Shown here piece by piece: positions 1 to 7,017 of a DNA stretch of 9,567 nucleotides. The stretch is from positions 1-9,567 of the forward strand of contig JABCYT010000083.1 in the NCBI GenBank assembly GCA_013290035.1. Direction: 5' to 3'. A program made the position numbers and the translations under genes. The DNA comes from Alphaproteobacteria bacterium. GTDB taxonomy: Bacteria; Pseudomonadota; Alphaproteobacteria; Reyranellales; Reyranellaceae. The notes below the pieces were generated by a model. The model was not told where the DNA came from. It saw only the letters and a program-made list of their open reading frames with translations, and did no database searches. Numbering within the stretch: position 1 is the first letter of the stretch; each line of letters opens with the position of its first letter.

Positions 1-916
1 AGGGCAGGACCTTGCGGATCTGGGCATCGGTCGCGACGATGTTGGCGCCCGGTATGGGATAGACGATGACGCCCACCGCCGGCTGGCCGTTGTAGAGGCC
101 GATATTGCGGATGTTCTCGTTGGCATCCTGCACGTCGGCGACATCATGCAACAGGACCGGCGCGTTGTTGCGGTAGGCGATGACGAGATCCTTGTAGTCC
201 GCCGCCACCGTCGCCTGGTCGTTCGAGGTGACCTCGTAGCGCCGGTCGCCCTGATCGATATCGCCCTTGGCGCTGTCGGCGTTGGCGGCCGATACCGCGG
301 CTCGCACGTCTTCCATGCCGATGCCGTAGCTGTTGAGCTTGTCCGGTTCGAGCTCGATGCGCACGGAGGGCAACGCGGCACCGCCCAGCGTGATCTGGCC
401 GACGCCGCTGATCTGCGACAGCTGCTGCTGGATCACGGTATTGGCGCTGTCGTAGAGCTGCGACCGGGTCAGCGTGTCCGAGGTCAGCGCCAGGATCATG
501 ATCGGCGAATCGGACGGGTTGAACTGCCGCCACGTCGGATTGCCGCGCAACGTCGTCGGCAGGTCGGCGCGCGACGCCTGGATGGCCGCCTGGACGTCGC
601 GCGAGGCGCCGTTGATGTCGCGGCTCACGTCGAACTGGGCGACCACCGTCGCCACGCCGACATAGCTGGTCGAGGTCAGCTGGGTCACGCCGGAGATGGT
701 GGCCAGGCGCCTTTCCAGCGGCTCGGCGACGGTGGCGGCCATGATTTCGGGCGACGCTCCCGCCATGGTCGCCTGGACGACCACCACCGGGAAGGTGATG
801 TTGGGCAAGGGCGCCACGGGCAGGTGGAACCAGGCCAGCACGCCCGACAGAAAGATCGCAATGGCCAGCAGCGTCGTGGCCACCGGCCGATCGATGAAGA
901 GGGTGGAGACGTTCAC
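1..916 (-). CDS. mdtC: RND efflux permease, MdtC-like, N-terminal 305 codons (partial)
   Basis: Inner-membrane, proton-driven permease of the RND (AcrB/MdtBC) family. The gene runs off the left edge, so only about 305 of an expected ~1030 residues are visible. The protein starts MNVSTLFIDRPVATTLL. It has a first membrane helix at about residues 10-31, then the PLPNITFP and GASPEIMAATVAEPLE segments and the porter-domain motifs NPSDSPIM (133-140) and PGANIVATDAQIRKVLP (289-305). The GTG at 916 is the only usual start codon after the in-frame TAG at 938-940. It overlaps the TGA stop of the upstream permease (913-915) as GTGA, which implies translational coupling. No strong Shine-Dalgarno sequence is seen. 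The fragment is clearly paralogous to the adjacent permease, as in MdtB/MdtC heterotrimers. The catalytic membrane residues lie beyond the window. Family assignment is firm; the name mdtC is by analogy and the substrate is unknown. Confidence 0.93.
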   Translation of the reverse strand, partial: MNVSTLFIDRPVATTLLAIAIFLSGVLAWFHLPVAPLPNITFPVVVVQATMAGASPEIMAATVAEPLERRLATISGVTQLTSTSYVGVATVVAQFDVSRDINGASRDVQAAIQASRADLPTTLRGNPTWRQFNPSDSPIMILALTSDTLTRSQLYDSANTVIQQQLSQISGVGQITLGGAALPSVRIELEPDKLNSYGIGMEDVRAAVSAANADSAKGDIDQGDRRYEVTSNDQATVAADYKDLVIAYRNNAPVLLHDVADVQDANENIRNIGLYNGQPAVGVIVYPIPGANIVATDAQIRKVLP

Positions 917-3900
917 GTTGGACGCCCGGCCGGCGGACTATCCGGCCTGCTGCGGCTGAAACGCCGTGAGAGGCGATCGAAGGCGAGGTAGATCACCGGC
1001 GAGGTGAACAGCGTCAAGAGCTGGCTCAAGGCGAGACCGCCGATGATCACCAGGCCCAACGGCCGGCGCAGCTCGGAGCCCGTTCCGCTGCCCAGCAGCA
1101 TCGGCAGCGCGCCCAGCATCGCGGCGAACGTCGTCATCAGGATGGGCCGGAAGCGCAGCAGCGAGGCCTCGAAAATCGCCTCCTCGGGCGACTTGCCGTG
1201 TTCGCGCTCGGCGTCGAGGGCGAAGTCGACGATCATGATGGCGTTCTTCTTGACGATGCCGATCAGCAGGACGATGCCGATGATGCCGATCACGTCGAGA
1301 TCCTTGCCGGCGAGCATCAGCGCGAGCAGCGCCCCGATGCCGGCCGAGGGCAGGGTCGACAGGATCGTCACGGGATGGATGAAGCTCTCGTACAGCACGC
1401 CCAGCACGATGTAGACGGCGACCAGGGCCGCAATCAGCAGGAAGACCTCGCTCGATAGCGAATCCTCGAAGGCCTGTGCAGCACCCTGGAACGTGGCGGT
1501 GATCGACGGCGGCAGATGCACCGCCTGGATGGCCGCGTTGATGTCGTCGACGGCCGTGCTGAGCGATGCGCCTTCGGTAAGATTGAACGACACGGTGACC
1601 GCGGGAAACTGCGCCAGGTGACTGATCACGAGCGGCGTCTTCCCGGTCTTGATCTCGGCGACGGCGGAAAGCGGCACCTGGCCCGTGCTGCCCGTCTGGG
1701 TCGGTAGATATAGTGACTTCAACGATTGCAGATCCGGCAGGCTGTCGCGCTTGGCCACGAGGATCACGCGATACTGCGTCGACTGGTTGAAGATCGTCGT
1801 GACGATGCGCTGGCCGAGCGCATCGTAGAGCGCGTTGTCGATGGTCGCCGGCGTGATGCCGTAGCGCGCGGCAAGCTGGCGATTGACCTCGACGTTGACC
1901 GTCAGGCCCTCGTTGTTGAGGTCGCTGGAGACGTCGCTGATCGACGTGATCTGCTTCATCTTGTCGACGATCAGCGGGACGTATTTGTCGAAGTCCTGCT
2001 TGTTCGGGCCGCGCAGCACGAACTGATACTGGCTGGGCGAGATCGTCGTATCGAGGGTCAGATCCTGCTCGGGCTGCAGGTAGAGCTTGATGCCCGGAAT
2101 GTCCGCCACTTCGTTCTGGATGCGCCGTGCGATCTGCCCGGCGCTCCGCGAACGGTCGTTGACCGCTTTGAGATTGATCAGGAAGCGGCCGTTGTTCAGG
2201 GTCTTGTTGGTGCCGTCGATGCCGACATAGGAGGTCAGGCTGGTTACGTCGGCGTCTTTCAGGATGACGTCGGCCAAGGCCATCTGCCGCGCCGCCATCG
2301 CCTTGTAGGAGATCGAGTTGTCGGCGACGCTGATGCCCTGGATGACGCCGACATCCTGGACGGGAAACAGCCCCTTCGGAATGACGACGTAGAGAGCGCC
2401 GGTCAGGGCCACGGTAAGGGTCGCGACCAGCAGGGTCAGCCGCTGATGGCGCAGCACCCAGCGCAGGCCGCGCTCGTAGGCGGCCAGCGTGCTGTTGAAC
2501 AGCCGTTCGCTGATGCGCTCGAAGCGGCTTGGACGGCGCTCCGACTGGCGCTTCAACATGCGCGCGCAGAGCATCGGCACGAGGGTCAGGGAGACGACGC
2601 CGGAAAGCACGATGGTGATCGCCAGCGTGACGGCAAACTCGCTGAACAGGCGGCCGATCACGCCGCCCATGAACAGCAGGGGAATGAGCACCGCGATCAG
2701 CGACACGGTGAGCGACAGAATGGTGAAGCCGATCTGCCCGGCCCCGGTCAGCGCGGCCTCGAGCGGGCGCATGCCCTCTTCGAGGTAGCGCACGATGTTC
2801 TCGATCATCACGATCGAATCGTCGACGACGAAGCCGGTGGCGATGATCAGCGCCATCAGCGACAGATTGTCGATCGAGTAGCCGAGCTTGTACATCACGG
2901 CCAGGGTGCCGATCAGCGACACCGGCACGGAAATGCTCGGAATGATCGTCGCCGGCAGGTTGCGCAGGAAAACGAAGATCACCAGGACGACCAGCACGAT
3001 CGCCAGCACCAGCTCGAAGAAGGCGTCGTCGACCGAGGAGCGGATCACCCCGGTGCTGTCCGCCACGATATCGACATGCATCGACGGCGGCAGGCTTGCC
3101 AGCAGCTGCGGCAGCTGCTGCTTGATTTGATTGACGGTCTTGATGACGTTGGCGCCCGGCTGGCGCTGCACGTTGAGCACGATGGCCGGCGTGTCGTTGA
3201 ACCAGGCGCCCTGCTGGGTGTTCTGAGGCGCCTGGCTGACCGTGGCCACGTCGCGCAGCAGGACCGGCGAGCCGTTCTGGTAGGAAACGACCGTGTCGAG
3301 ATAATCCTGCGGATCCGAAATCTGGTCGTTGTCGTTGATCGTGTAGTCGAGCTCGGGGCCGTCGAAATTGCCCTTCGGCTGGCTCAACGTGATTTGGCTG
3401 AGCAGCGTGCGCAGATCGTCGATGTTAAGCCCGTAGGCGGCGATCTTTTTCGGATCCACCTCCACCCTGATTGCCGGGACGTTGCCGCCCGACGGGCTGA
3501 CCAGGCCGACGCCGGGCACCTCGGAGATCTTCGAGGCGAGCCGGTTATTGGCGATGTCCTGCAGCTGGGTGAGCGACATCGCCTTGGAGGTCACGGCCAA
3601 GGTCAGGATCGGCTGGTCCGCCGGATTTACCTTGGCGTAGGTCGGCGGCGCCGGCAGGCCGCTCGGCAACAGGCTGTTGGCGGCGTTGATCGCCTCCTGC
3701 ACATTCTGCTCGGCGACATCGAGGTTGATCGACAGATCGAATTGCAGGGTGATGATCGAGGCCGTCGAGGAACTCGACGAGATCATCTGCTGCAGCCCGG
3801 GAATCTGCCCGAGCTGCACTTCGAGCGGCGCCGTCACCGTGGTCGACATCACCTGGGGGCTGGCGCCGGGATAGAATGTCTGCACCTGGATCGTCGGGTA

Positions 3901-4023
3901 ATCGACGTCGGGCAGGGACGAGACCGGCAGGAAAGCGACCGAGACGAGGCCGACCAGCACGAGGGCGATCATCAGCAGGGACGTCGCCACCGGCCTCACG
4001 ATGAACAGGCGGGAAATGTTCAT
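913..4023 (-). CDS. mdtB: RND multidrug efflux permease, MdtB-like (complete)
   Basis: Complete 1036-residue inner-membrane RND transporter, near the ~1040 residues of MdtB. It couples proton influx to drug export through a periplasmic adaptor and an outer-membrane channel. TM1 is at about 10-32, followed by LPDVDYPTIQV and GASPQVM. The TM4 proton-relay pair is Asp401-Asp402 in GFVVDDSIVMIEN. The second half begins near residue 525, and the TM10 lysine is Lys926 in GIVKKNAIMIVDFA. These match Asp407, Asp408 and Lys940 of AcrB. The ATG at 4023 was chosen because the family start MNISRLFIVRPVA begins there and GGGAC lies 8 bases upstream. The longer frame to 4179 only adds an Arg-rich shadow of the preceding gene. 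It sits 16 bases after the adaptor gene and overlaps the next permease by 3 bases. An intact pump is expected; substrate unknown. Confidence 0.96.
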   Translation of the reverse strand: MNISRLFIVRPVATSLLMIALVLVGLVSVAFLPVSSLPDVDYPTIQVQTFYPGASPQVMSTTVTAPLEVQLGQIPGLQQMISSSSSTASIITLQFDLSINLDVAEQNVQEAINAANSLLPSGLPAPPTYAKVNPADQPILTLAVTSKAMSLTQLQDIANNRLASKISEVPGVGLVSPSGGNVPAIRVEVDPKKIAAYGLNIDDLRTLLSQITLSQPKGNFDGPELDYTINDNDQISDPQDYLDTVVSYQNGSPVLLRDVATVSQAPQNTQQGAWFNDTPAIVLNVQRQPGANVIKTVNQIKQQLPQLLASLPPSMHVDIVADSTGVIRSSVDDAFFELVLAIVLVVLVIFVFLRNLPATIIPSISVPVSLIGTLAVMYKLGYSIDNLSLMALIIATGFVVDDSIVMIENIVRYLEEGMRPLEAALTGAGQIGFTILSLTVSLIAVLIPLLFMGGVIGRLFSEFAVTLAITIVLSGVVSLTLVPMLCARMLKRQSERRPSRFERISERLFNSTLAAYERGLRWVLRHQRLTLLVATLTVALTGALYVVIPKGLFPVQDVGVIQGISVADNSISYKAMAARQMALADVILKDADVTSLTSYVGIDGTNKTLNNGRFLINLKAVNDRSRSAGQIARRIQNEVADIPGIKLYLQPEQDLTLDTTISPSQYQFVLRGPNKQDFDKYVPLIVDKMKQITSISDVSSDLNNEGLTVNVEVNRQLAARYGITPATIDNALYDALGQRIVTTIFNQSTQYRVILVAKRDSLPDLQSLKSLYLPTQTGSTGQVPLSAVAEIKTGKTPLVISHLAQFPAVTVSFNLTEGASLSTAVDDINAAIQAVHLPPSITATFQGAAQAFEDSLSSEVFLLIAALVAVYIVLGVLYESFIHPVTILSTLPSAGIGALLALMLAGKDLDVIGIIGIVLLIGIVKKNAIMIVDFALDAEREHGKSPEEAIFEASLLRFRPILMTTFAAMLGALPMLLGSGTGSELRRPLGLVIIGGLALSQLLTLFTSPVIYLAFDRLSRRFSRSRPDSPPAGRPT

Positions 4024-4039
4024 CGCTGGCGTCCCAGGC

Positions 4040-5308
4040 TCATTTGCCTGTCGACGGTGCGTCGCTGCCGCCCGCCTTCTTCTTTCCCGATGGCGGCGGC
4101 GGTGAATTTGCCGGTGGCGGCGATTCCGCAGCCCGCGAGACCTGCGGCGCCGGCGGCGTGGCGACCTTGATCTTCGCACCGTCGCTCAATCGGTCCGTGC
4201 CGTCGATGACGACGCTGTCGCCGGCCTGGAGGCCGCTCGTGATGACGGTGTTCTTGCCGTCGCTCGGCCCCAACTTGACCTTGTGCACCGACACCGTGTC
4301 CTTGTTCACGAGGTAGACGTAGTTGCCCGGCGCGCCGCTCAGCACGGCCGCCGTCGGCACGAGCACGGCCTGATGCAGCGTGTCGACCAGCAACTTGACG
4401 TTGACGAATTCGTTGGGGAACAGGGCTTCGTCGTCGTTGGCAAAGCTTGCCCGCAAGGTGACGGTGCCGGTGCTCATGGTCATCTGGTTGTTGATGGCAT
4501 AGAGCGTGCCCGTCGCAAGCTGCTTGCTGCCGTCGCTGGTGTAGGCCGTCACCGGCAACTTCACGCCGGGCGTGCGGAACCGCTCGACCACCTTCTGCAG
4601 ATCGTTCTGGGCCACCGTGAACTGGATCGTTGTCGGCTTGATCGTCGTGACGACGGCCACCCCGGTGCTCGACGAGCCGCTGATGTAGTTGCCCGGATCG
4701 ACGAGGCGCAGCCCGACGCGGCCCGCGACCGGCGACGTGATGGTTGTATAGGAGAGGTTGAGCTTGGCGGTGTCGACCGCCGCCTGGTCGAGCTTCACCG
4801 TGCCCTCGTCCTGCACAACGACGAAGGCCTGGTCTTCGGCCTGCTGGCGGGCGATCGAATCCTGCTTGACGAGCTTCTGGAAGCGGTCGAGGTCCATCTG
4901 CGCCTCATGCAGGAGGCCCTGGTCGCGCTGCAGCGTGCCCAGGGCCTGGTCGAGCGCCGCCTGATACGGCCGCGGATCGATCTGCGCCAGCACCTGGCCC
5001 TTCTCGACGTCCTGCCCTTCCTGGAAAGGCACCTCGGTCAAATAGCCGCTGACCGACTGGTTGGGCATGACGGTGACCGTGGCGGTGGGCGTGACGGTAC
5101 CCAGTTCGTTCAGGATCACCGGCATGTCGCCCTGCGTCGCCTGCGCAACCGTGACGATCTGGGGCGCGGCCGCTTTCGTCTTCGGCGTCTGGGCAACTTT
5201 CTGCCAGACGACGAAGGCGATCAGAATCAGCACCGCCGACGCCACGATCCACCACACGCGACGAAAGCGTGGGTGGCTGGCGGTTTGTGTCTTCACATCT
5301 TCGTTCAT
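4040..5308 (-). CDS. mdtA: RND periplasmic adaptor (membrane fusion protein), MdtA-like
   Basis: A 422-residue periplasmic adaptor that links the RND permeases to an outer-membrane channel; E. coli MdtA is about 415 residues. A short basic N-terminus (HPRFRR) is followed by one membrane anchor at about 19-36 (WWIVASAVLILIAFVVW). The first lipoyl half is at about 85-112 (VSGYLTEVPFQEGQDVEKGQVLAQIDP, cut here by its own motif ends). An alpha-helical hairpin rich in Gln and Asp spans about 113-187, then the second lipoyl half TSPVAGRVGLRLVDPG at 191-206. A beta-barrel and membrane-proximal region extend to about 383. The tail from about 384 is Pro/Ser/Lys rich and probably disordered. The ATG at 5308 fits the anchor position. 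A TTG at 5365 in the same frame would add 19 Pro/Arg-rich residues and is less likely. First gene of the pump operon, with its promoter presumably in 5309-5480. Confidence 0.93.
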   Translation of the reverse strand: MNEDVKTQTASHPRFRRVWWIVASAVLILIAFVVWQKVAQTPKTKAAAPQIVTVAQATQGDMPVILNELGTVTPTATVTVMPNQSVSGYLTEVPFQEGQDVEKGQVLAQIDPRPYQAALDQALGTLQRDQGLLHEAQMDLDRFQKLVKQDSIARQQAEDQAFVVVQDEGTVKLDQAAVDTAKLNLSYTTITSPVAGRVGLRLVDPGNYISGSSSTGVAVVTTIKPTTIQFTVAQNDLQKVVERFRTPGVKLPVTAYTSDGSKQLATGTLYAINNQMTMSTGTVTLRASFANDDEALFPNEFVNVKLLVDTLHQAVLVPTAAVLSGAPGNYVYLVNKDTVSVHKVKLGPSDGKNTVITSGLQAGDSVVIDGTDRLSDGAKIKVATPPAPQVSRAAESPPPANSPPPPSGKKKAGGSDAPSTGK

Positions 5309-5398
5309 GCCGTAGACATCCGTGGACGGCGCAGGAGCTGGCGGATGGCGACGGCGGTCCTGCAAAAGACCATTTGGTATTAAAGGCCGATGCCTTCA

Positions 5399-5407
5399 AT
5401 ACGTTGC
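5399..5407 (-). repeat. GCAACGTAT 9-mer, inverted copy near the pump operon
   Basis: On the minus strand this reads GCAACGTAT. The identical 9-mer occurs on the plus strand at 5671-5679, and its first seven bases (GCAACGT) occur again at 5535-5541. This copy lies 91 bases upstream of the pump adaptor ATG, where a regulator could act. A shared protein-binding half-site is an inference only; with short words in a GC-rich gap, coincidence is possible. Confidence 0.3.
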
Positions 5408-5486
5408 ATCTTCCCCGGACGTGCCCCGACGCGATTACTCAGGCGACGGTAAGTTTGCGCCGCACGGTTTGTGAAGCGACGCCAGC

Positions 5487-5513
5487 TGCCTACCGGCTGC
5501 CGGTTGGAAGGCA
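5487..5513. other. 10-bp inverted repeat (hairpin)
   Basis: The arms TGCCT and ACCGG pair with CCGGT and AGGCA around a 3-base loop (CTG), with a 4-base bulge (TGGA) on the right arm. All ten pairs are Watson-Crick. No U-run follows on either strand, so a classic terminator is unlikely. It lies about 180 bases upstream of the pump adaptor start. It could be part of an untranslated leader, a small RNA or an operator; function unknown. Confidence 0.4.
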
Positions 5514-5642
5514 ATGATCCGCATTCTCGATGAAGCAACGTCGCCGCGGGCTCGTCGGCACGCGTCGCACCCATCAACAATGGGCGAGCGATCGGCTTTG
5601 CTGCCCGGGCCCGTCCTGCTTCGGCAGTTCCCAAGCGCCCGT

Positions 5643-5679
5643 CGCAATGTTGCGATTATTTAAGGTTCGCGCAACGTAT
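5643..5679. promoter_or_regulatory. Cluster of TTGCG/CGCAA half-sites (putative operator)
   Basis: A perfect dyad CGCAA-TG-TTGCG lies at 5643-5654. A third half-site, CGCAA, follows at 5670-5674, and GTTGCG (5649-5654) pairs with CGCAAC (5670-5675) across an AT-rich 15-base spacer. The AT-rich spacer inside a GC-rich region and the repeated half-sites suggest a transcription-factor site or promoter element. It lies about 200 bases upstream of the hydrolase ATG. No matching regulator gene is in the window, so the role is inferred. Confidence 0.35.
5671..5679 (+). repeat. GCAACGTAT 9-mer, direct copy near the hydrolase gene
   Basis: Plus-strand copy of the 9-mer found inverted at 5399-5407. 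It overlaps the right end of the TTGCG/CGCAA cluster. The two copies face each other across the gap and sit on the sides nearest the two divergent genes. This would suit one regulator serving both, but that is inference from two short matches. Confidence 0.3.
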
Positions 5680-5732
5680 CGCGCCTTGCCGTTGCCTCTT
5701 CAGCGGAGTATCGGAGTCACCTCCCCTCGCAA

Positions 5733-5758
5733 CCTCTCCCCGTCGCGCGTGGGCGAGG
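5733..5758. repeat. CCTCTCCC...GGGCGAGG imperfect palindrome
   Basis: The arms CCTCTCCC (5733-5740) and GGGCGAGG (5751-5758) pair at 7 of 8 positions around a 10-base loop. In my recollection, CTCTCCCC-type palindromes are common as dispersed intergenic repeats in high-GC alphaproteobacteria. This may be a decayed copy of such a repeat, but without the genome I cannot show that it is dispersed. Confidence 0.35.
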
Positions 5759-5849
5759 AATTTCCAAAGGCGCGCCACGTGGCCTGCCGTTCCCGGTTCC
5801 GCGCGTGCTCGAGAGTGCCTCTCTCCCGGAGGCCGCGTCGGCCGGTCGG

Positions 5850-5874
5850 CTCGCACCATTAACGGTGAGCGAGG
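5850..5874 (+). promoter_or_regulatory. Ribosome binding site of the hydrolase, inside a hairpin
   Basis: GAGG at 5871-5874 lies five bases before the ATG at 5880 and decides that start over the upstream GTG at 5805. The same bases form the right arm of a hairpin. CTCG (5850-5853) pairs with CGAG (5870-5873), and CACC (5854-5857) pairs with GGTG (5864-5867). The loop is ATTAAC, with a 2-base bulge (AG). Folding would hide most of the ribosome binding site, so translational control is possible but unproven. Confidence 0.45.
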
Positions 5875-5879
5875 CCAAC

Positions 5880-7001
5880 ATGAACGAGAATGCTCCTCGC
5901 TGGTATGAGCCGGCGTTTCCGCCTCCGCCAAGCTACTTCGCCTGGCCTTTCATCGCACTTGCCGCGGCGGGCGAAGCGCTGGCGGTGCAGGCCAACGAAG
6001 TCGCCCGCGCGCTGAGCGCCGCGGGCGCTCAGGCGGACCCGTCGCCCAGGTTCGCCTGGTCGGCGACCAACCGTGTCAGGCTGGAAATGTCGACCATGGA
6101 GCTGCGTGATTTCTCGCACGCTGCCGAAGGCGTGCCGACGCTGATCTGCGCCCCGTTGGCCCTGCACGGCGCCACCATCGCGGATCTGGCGCCCGGCCAC
6201 AGCCTGGTCGATGCGCTGGCGCGCAACGGCTGCTCTCGCCTGTTCGTCACCGACTGGCGCCCGGCGAGCGCCGACATGCGGCTGCTCACCATCGACAGTT
6301 ACCTCGCCGATCTGAATGTCGCCGTCGACGAGCTGGGGGCGCCGGTCGATCTGGTGGGCCTCTGCCAGGGCGGCTGGATGGCGCTGGTCTATGCCGCGCG
6401 CTTTCCGGCCAAGGTGCGCAAGCTGGTGCTGGCCGGTGCGCCGATCGATACCGACGTCGGCACGTCGCGCATCTCCGCCGCCGCCCACAGCCTGCCGCTC
6501 AGCGTGTTCGACGAGCTGGCGCGGCTGGGAGACGGCCGTGTGCTCGGCCGCCGCGCGATCGAGCTCTGGGAACCGGTGCTGCAGGCCAACGACGCTCTCG
6601 CGGCGCTGCAGATCCAGCCCTGCGAGGAGTCCGGCAAGGAGCGGCTTCTCGAGCGCTTCCGCACCTGGTCGGACTCGACCGTCGATCTGCCCGGTGCCTT
6701 CTTCCATCAGGTCGTGCTGTGGCTGTTCAAGGAGAACCGCCTGGCCCAGGGCCGCTTCACGGCGCTCGGCCGCCAGATCGACCTGGCCGACGTGCGCCAT
6801 CCTCTCTTCCTGCTGGCCGCCGAAGGCGATGCCGTCGTGCCGCCCGGGCAGCTCCTGGCGGTGCGGCGCCTGGTGGGTACCAGCCCCGCCGATATTGAGA
6901 GCATGGTCGAGCCGGGCGGCCATCTCGGCCTCTTCATCGGCGCCGATACGCTGCAGGGCGCCTGGGTGCGGATCGCGCGTTGGCTCGCCGAACCGTCATG
7001 A
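5880..7001 (+). CDS. PHA-synthase-like alpha/beta-hydrolase with catalytic cysteine
   Basis: A 373-residue cytoplasmic alpha/beta-hydrolase resembling the catalytic (PhaC) subunit of poly(3-hydroxyalkanoate) synthases. The nucleophile box GLCQGG gives Cys162 in place of the usual serine. Asp317 (AAEGDAVVPP) and His348 (EPGGHLGLF) complete the triad. The TDW at 124-126 and the LWLFKENRLAQGRF segment (280-293), followed by IDLADVRHPLFLL, match the usual PhaC order. The length and the text after the box (ALVYAARFPAKVRKLVL) resemble class III/IV synthases of about 355-370 residues. Those need a partner, PhaE or PhaR, and none is visible. The ATG at 5880 has GAGG five bases upstream. The gene stands alone, divergent from the pump operon and convergent with the MmgE/PrpD gene. 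Polymer synthesis, depolymerisation or another thioester hydrolysis are all possible. The fold and triad are well supported; the substrate is not. Confidence 0.9.
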   Translation: MNENAPRWYEPAFPPPPSYFAWPFIALAAAGEALAVQANEVARALSAAGAQADPSPRFAWSATNRVRLEMSTMELRDFSHAAEGVPTLICAPLALHGATIADLAPGHSLVDALARNGCSRLFVTDWRPASADMRLLTIDSYLADLNVAVDELGAPVDLVGLCQGGWMALVYAARFPAKVRKLVLAGAPIDTDVGTSRISAAAHSLPLSVFDELARLGDGRVLGRRAIELWEPVLQANDALAALQIQPCEESGKERLLERFRTWSDSTVDLPGAFFHQVVLWLFKENRLAQGRFTALGRQIDLADVRHPLFLLAAEGDAVVPPGQLLAVRRLVGTSPADIESMVEPGGHLGLFIGADTLQGAWVRIARWLAEPS

Positions 7002-7017
7002 GTGCCAATCCCTGGCC

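Larger units (their letters stand above)
5309..5879. other. 571-base gap between divergent transcription units
   Basis: This stretch separates the minus-strand pump operon from the plus-strand hydrolase gene. Short open frames exist (5530-5862 plus; 5380-5634 and 5656-5931 minus). Their translations are Arg/Pro/Ser rich with no domain or family start, so I call no gene. The region must contain the promoters of both flanking units, but I could not find a -35/-10 pair with good spacing for either. A TTTAAT on the minus strand (5384-5379) is a possible lone -10 for the pump. The notable content is inverted-repeat structure, listed separately. A regulatory region or small RNA is possible; the sequence does not settle which. 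Confidence 0.7.

Noticed and set aside
146..991. 281-codon plus-strand open frame opposite the MdtC-like gene
   Set aside because: Low-complexity Arg/Gly/His-rich antisense translation; the opposite strand encodes a clear RND permease.
1726..4170. 814-codon plus-strand open frame opposite the MdtB-like permease
   Set aside because: It is an Arg/Asp/His/Gln-rich antisense shadow, common opposite high-GC genes. The minus-strand permease has all family motifs, so this frame is not a gene.
4283..5383. 366-codon plus-strand open frame opposite the adaptor gene
   Set aside because: Antisense shadow with Arg/His/Asp-rich translation and no recognisable domain; the adaptor on the other strand is complete.
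5376..5410. TTTAAT on the minus strand as a full promoter for the pump operon, and a GATGC/GCATC inverted repeat beside it
   Set aside because: The six bases 17 upstream read GCAACG, not a -35 box, and the 5-bp arms with a 12-base loop are within chance expectation.
5530..5862. 110-codon plus-strand open frame in the long gap
   Set aside because: The translation is Arg/Ser/Pro rich with no domain, no clear ribosome binding site, and spans several hairpins. I found nothing that supports it as a gene.
5805..5879. GTG at 5805 as an earlier start for the hydrolase
   Set aside because: It would add 25 residues without family similarity and lacks a good ribosome binding site, while the ATG at 5880 has GAGG at five bases.
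5859..6923. 354-codon minus-strand open frame opposite the hydrolase gene
   Set aside because: Arg/Gln/His-rich mirror frame without domains; the plus strand has an intact catalytic triad in order.
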